This document shows, one piece after another, positions 60,128-64,000 of a stretch of 64,000 nucleotides of DNA. The stretch lies in assembly GCA_033439295.1 (NCBI GenBank), contig JAVTLE010000023.1, forward strand, positions 4,004,530-4,068,529. The letters are read 5' to 3'. The stretch is from Deuterostichococcus epilithicus (Eukaryota > Chlorophyta > Trebouxiophyceae > Prasiolales > Stichococcaceae). Every line of letters starts with the position of its first letter. Position 1 is the first letter of the stretch. The notes below the pieces were generated by a model, which saw only the letters and a list, made by a program, of their open reading frames with translations, searched no databases and was not told the DNA's origin. The position numbers were made by a program, and so were the translations under genes.

Positions 60128-61536
60128 TCGCCAGGAATTGGCGGAGCAGCTGCTGTCCAATCCTCGAGAGGTCGGGCTCCGCTGTAGCCTGCAGAGGCCA
60201 CCACCTCAGAGGCGGGGGAAGCGGCTGCGTTTGCCAACAAAGGAGCGGAGTAGGCGACAACCAGAGGCCCCAGTGGGCATAGTTAGCAGTGTTGGTAGGC
60301 TGGAGCAGTAGCGCCGGCCACTGCGGAACGGCTCATGCTCGAGGCTGGTCAGCGCAGTGCTGAAGTGGCCGCGGCTGCGCAGCAGGTACTGGCGCTAGCA
60401 TGCGCTCTGTGCTGTGAGCCGGTCGTTTTGGCCAAGCAAAAGTGGTTGCTTGGCAAGGGCAGGCGGGTCAGCGTTACGCTGCCGGCACTGGTCTCATGAA
60501 CGGCATGCGTCGAAACTTGGGCTGGGTAGGGAGGTTGCAACACCTTCGCGACATTTGGGCCGCTTCCATGCGTGAGATTTGGGCCACTTCCATGCGTCTG
60601 GCAGGGGTAGCAGCTTCCAGGCAGGCAACGATTTTTCCAGTGCAGCATCAGCTCACCCACTGCAGCCTCCACTTGCTGCAATTTATGGCTCGCAGCTGAC
60701 CAGATGAAGGGACAGGTGGAAGTGGCTCCTTTGTGCAAGCACTGCGTGGGTTTAGGTAGTGCAGGAGGGCGTGACAGCTTTGCATTTGTTGCCAGGTTTG
60801 CAAATGTGCTCCCGCCATGTTTTCATTCTGGGATCTGCTCGTACCTAGATAGATTTAATTTGTGGCGTTCAACATCAGCAAAGTATTGTCTCATGACCGG
60901 TGAAGCTCGTCCTGAGTTTCCGATCTGGGGTGCCAACGGCAAACCTTGCAACAATCTTGCATGCAATTTCATGCTGGCGTCAACGCCCGAGCAACCATTT
61001 GTTTAGAACAAAAGATACTGCTCAAATCAACATTCAGCTTTTCACCCCTGTGCACGGCATGATAGAGAAAATACATACGGCATGCCAGCCCTGCAGGTGC
61101 AACTGCATTTCGTCATACCTATCAGCGCCGCTCTAGGCGCGGCAAGTCACAAGGGTTTGTTGAGGTAGGTATGCTGCAACCGATTGCCGAAACCAGTTTA
61201 GCGACTGATGTAAAGTAGTGCAAACCAAAACCTCTACGGCCCTCACTCAAGAACAAGATGCGCTCCGACGGCATCACGAGCATCCAATCCTGATTGCCTG
61301 ATGAGCAGACAACTTTCACACACCTCCCCGACAACAAAACGCATGCTGCCGTCTGTGCCACACGAGACCGCACCTGCGACGCATGCCCTCAGGCGGCGGA
61401 CACCACGGTGCCATACCGGCAGAGTCTGGTCTGCACCATGCGGCTGCTGGCGCACCCACCATAGGCCTCCCAGGCCAGGGAACGGGTCAGCCTCCTCTTG
61501 TGGATTTGAGGCCGCACCAGGAGGTTCCAAGTCCGC
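60128..61536. other. convergent intergenic region
   Basis: 3' space of the SASA esterase and the opposing unknown gene. TGTAA at 61209-61213 could end the plus-strand transcript. A two-copy repeat of ATTTGGGCC(G/A)CTTCCATGCGT lies at about 60555-60598. No supported gene. Confidence 0.45.
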
Positions 61537-62452
61537 TCACTCCGCCAGGCCACGAGACAGCAGCTCCACGGGGTCTGCGTGGTGCAGCCACTCGATGTTG
61601 GCCGCCGTCAGAGCCATGCTGCCGGTGTGGGGCCGCTGGCTCGTGGGCGGCTTCCCTACGGCCGCAGCGCCCGCCGCCACCGTCGCCCGCAGCGCCGGCA
61701 CCACGACGTCGCCCTCTGAGGCGCCGGGCGAATCCCGGCGGATGCCGGCGGCCATGACAGCGTCATCGCTGGCGGCGCTGGCTACGGGGTTGCAGTTCCC
61801 ACGCTGGTGCGCCGCTCGGGGTGCCTGCTGCCCACCGCCACCGCACAACACGAAGCCGCCTGCCGCGACACGCTGATGGAACGTCTCGGAGCATGTCCTG
61901 CTGGCGTGGAGGCCGCTCGCGGCCANNGCTGGGAAGAGCGTCGGCGGCAGCGCCGCCNGCGACTCGGCGTCGCGGGCATGCGCGCCGTCGCCGCCGTGGT
62001 GGGCATGGCGCGGCGCGTGCGCCGGGATGCGAAAGTTGGGGTCACCGCCAAACCATGCACTGCCACCGACGCTATTGCCGCGTGGGCAGCAGCCGTTGCT
62101 GCCGACGCCGCCCGGGAAGGGCACCACGCTACCGTCGGCCAGACGGTCCACCCCGGGGATGAGGCCACGCCCAGGACTGAGGCCCTCAACAGCTGCTGGT
62201 GTGCTCGGCGCCGCCAGAATGGCCAGGGTGGGCTGCTTCGGGGTGGCGGCAGGCGCACCCATGCGGTGCTGCAGCGCCGGGGCCGCTGGCTGCGCGCCGT
62301 CGGCGACTGCAGCTGCGCCGGCGACTGCAGCTGCTCCGGCGTCGCCCGGGCAGCGCTGGCTGCTGCTGCTGCTGCTAGCCGCAGAGCGGCTGCTGCGGCG
62401 CCCTGTGGCACCAGGCACGGGCGGCGAGCCGGCTTCTGCAGCAGCGAAACCC
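61537..62452 (-). CDS. unknown protein, 5' end unresolved
   Basis: One long open exon from an acceptor near 62452 to the stop at 61537. It encodes a Ser/Ala/Gly-rich protein with the better-ordered stretches TPKQPTLAILAAPSTPAAVE, GLIPGVDRLADGSVVPFPGG and, at the C-terminus, LTAANIEWLHHADPVELLSR. No family was recognised. The first exon was not found; a possible start at 62582 is out of phase with this exon. Ns at 61926-61927 and 61957 may hide indels. It lies tail-to-head behind the dCTP pyrophosphatase gene on the same strand. Confidence 0.5.
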
Positions 62453-62687
62453 CTGCGAGCATCACAAGCTGGCTTAGGAGGAATTCACACAAAGTTGACA
62501 TTGAAGCTGTGGCACTGACTCCTGAAGGCAACCTGCAGGTTGAGCAGGAGCATTGCCTGCTGTGCGGCATAGGGTTGCCATTGTATTCGGCAGTAGGAAG
62601 CAGTGGAAGGGCGGCGGCGGGGGTGCAGCGACGTGCAGGAATCATAGAGAGGCACTCATATCAAGGTACTGCAATGTCCATGGGAAC

Positions 62688-63737
62688 TCACTGCGTTGCC
62701 GCGGCGCATGCGCTGCTGTATGATGTGTACTTCCTACTGCTGCCATAGCAGTCCGCAGCACGATACTTCCTGCCATTCTGCTCAATCTTCTGGTGCCTGC
62801 ACACGAGATGTGGAACAGCTGAATTGCAAGGGCATCCTGAGCCAATCTGGCAGCACGAGTTCGTGACAACGACCGAGCAGGGTCCTAGGTGCCTTGATGC
62901 GCCAGAACAGGCCTTGGCGCAGGACCTGCGCTGAGTTGTGGCGGGACTGCTGAACTTCATGGAGCCACCCGGGCTCTATCTGCCCTGGCTACCTAACATT
63001 AGCGAGGCTTGACTCACACGAACACAAATCTGCTCTGGAAGACCTCGTGAAGCACAGGGCACAGGGCACAGAGCACAGGACTTTACATAGGGGATCCTGA
63101 ATTCGGCCTACTTATGAGCTTGCCTACGACAGAGTCAACCATCATGCGCAGGCCGCGGGGGTGCGATATCGAAAAGATGGGGATACAAGAAGCGGGGAGG
63201 GGTGGCTCACACGCATGCGGCGAGGTCCAGGCCGCAGACATCCGCCAGGCGGACCAGGTACAGCAGCACGTCAGACATCTCCTCGCCCACGTGCTGCCGC
63301 TCCGCCGCAGTGAAGTCTGGCAGGCCTGCAGCCACCTCGCCGCGCCATTGGAAGATCTCGTTTAGCTCGCCCACCTCCCCGTTCTGCAGAAATGAAGAAG
63401 AAGGACAGCCTCAGCCGGCGCGCACAAGGCGGCAAGCCGACAGGTTGCCTGCAACGTTCCGCAGTTGAGCACTAAACGTTGACCGGGCAACACGCGGCAG
63501 CTGGACTGAGCGCCAGCAATCGCCACACGGACGGCCGCACCATGGCCATGACGAGGTTGCGGGGTGTGTGGAACTTTTCCCAGTCTCGCTCAGCAGCAAA
63601 GCGGTATTGCGCCGCCCTTATGTCCTCCAGGGTGGTGGGGCTCCACCTGAGGGGGGAAGCGTCTGGTAAGGGTCCTGCCACATGTCAATGCTGGGAACAT
63701 GACTGAGCAGCCATCGGAGGCACCACTTTCTGGACAT
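62688..63737 (-). CDS. DCTPP1: dCTP pyrophosphatase 1-like (MazG-type) protein
   Basis: All-alpha NTP pyrophosphohydrolase that cleaves dCTP and modified dCTPs to the monophosphate, cleaning the nucleotide pool. Four exons (63737-63727, 63646-63541, 63383-63213, 62789-62688) join in frame to 129 residues. Blocks: WSPTTLEDIRAAQYRFAAER, DWEKFHTPRNLVMAM, the metal-binding helix GEVGELNEIFQW, VGEEMSDVLLYLVRLADVCG and the basic tail KIEQNGRKYRAADCYGSSRK. This is the full DCTPP1 motif set (EExxE-like plus ExxD-like). The first coding exon would be only 11 bases (MSRK split across the junction); it is inferred from phase and splice consensus, while the other three are firm. Confidence 0.9.
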
Positions 63738-63800
63738 CTCAAGCTGGATTAGTGTGCACACTGCCTGCCCCGCCCTTCCAGGCCACCAGAGATTAAAATG

Positions 63801-64000
63801 CTATCGGGCGCGCCTGCGATCGGCGTACATCTGCCGCTGGGGGGCGGACTGCCGTGCAGGCATGCCCAAGGGCGACGCGGGCGCGGATAGGCTCCCCACC
63901 GTGGCCTTTGCGCTGAACCTCTGGCCGGGTGGCGGCAGGCCCACGTCCTGCGGCGCGGACAGCTGACGGGCGAAGTCGTCGCCCCTGACGCCCCCCGCCT
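63801..64000 (-). CDS. 3' end of an unidentified gene (partial)
   Basis: An open frame enters at the right edge and stops at 63801. It encodes GDDFARQLSAPQDVGLPPPG, then FSAKATVGSLSAPASPLGMP and ends QMYADRRRAR. Composition is coding-like in this frame only. The segment is too short and low-complexity to assign. The frame may begin within an exon that continues beyond the window. Confidence 0.5.
   Translation of the reverse strand, partial: AGGVRGDDFARQLSAPQDVGLPPPGQRFSAKATVGSLSAPASPLGMPARQSAPQRQMYADRRRAR

Noticed and set aside
61782-62748. Very long alternative frames on both strands opposite the unknown gene
   Set aside because: GC-rich low-complexity DNA keeps all frames open. The chosen minus frame has the least Arg-biased, most protein-like composition, but this is a judgement.

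Overview
This window is nuclear DNA from a green alga, most likely a trebouxiophyte chlorophyte (Chlorella/Coccomyxa type). The evidence is GC-rich sequence, many short exons with GT(G/C) donors, and TGTAA polyadenylation motifs. The plastid-signalling proteins present (a PPR-SMR protein and EXECUTER) are known from plants and green algae. Single Ns at about ten places suggest a draft assembly. No rRNA, tRNA, CRISPR array, transposase or virus-like gene was recognised.

Layout, left to right: PPR-SMR protein (+, 1313-11427); Q-rich, PAN/apple, cyclophilin membrane protein (-, 12097-15620); DHRS7-type short-chain dehydrogenase (+, 16436-19050); STRAP WD40 protein (-, 19713-22844); TFIIIC subunit 6 (+, 23487-24401); cytochrome b5-like membrane protein (-, 25223-25925); glycerophosphodiester phosphodiesterase (-, 26795-29750); FHA-RING E3 ligase of CHFR type (-, 30647-36903); EXECUTER (+, 38239-46098); AUP1-type acyltransferase (+, about 47157-49735); WD40-like type I membrane protein of the At1g75140 type (-, 50319-55356); sialate O-acetylesterase-like SASA protein (+, 56145-60127); unknown protein (-, 61537 to about 62452); dCTP pyrophosphatase (-, 62688-63737); and the 3' end of another minus-strand gene at the right edge. 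Four gene pairs are divergent and probably share promoter regions. For five genes I could join every exon with canonical splice sites into one uninterrupted frame: cyclophilin 458 aa, DHRS7 341 aa, STRAP 361 aa, TFIIIC6 164 aa and SASA 619 aa. The dCTPase also joins (129 aa), but its first exon is inferred.

The genes look like ordinary housekeeping, lipid and signalling genes, not one pathway. Three points stand out. The window carries both a GUN1-like PPR-SMR gene and EXECUTER, representing two plastid-to-nucleus signalling families. The EXECUTER gene contains several internal tandem duplications of exons and introns. A membrane-anchored cyclophilin carries a PAN/apple domain and a degenerate catalytic pocket.
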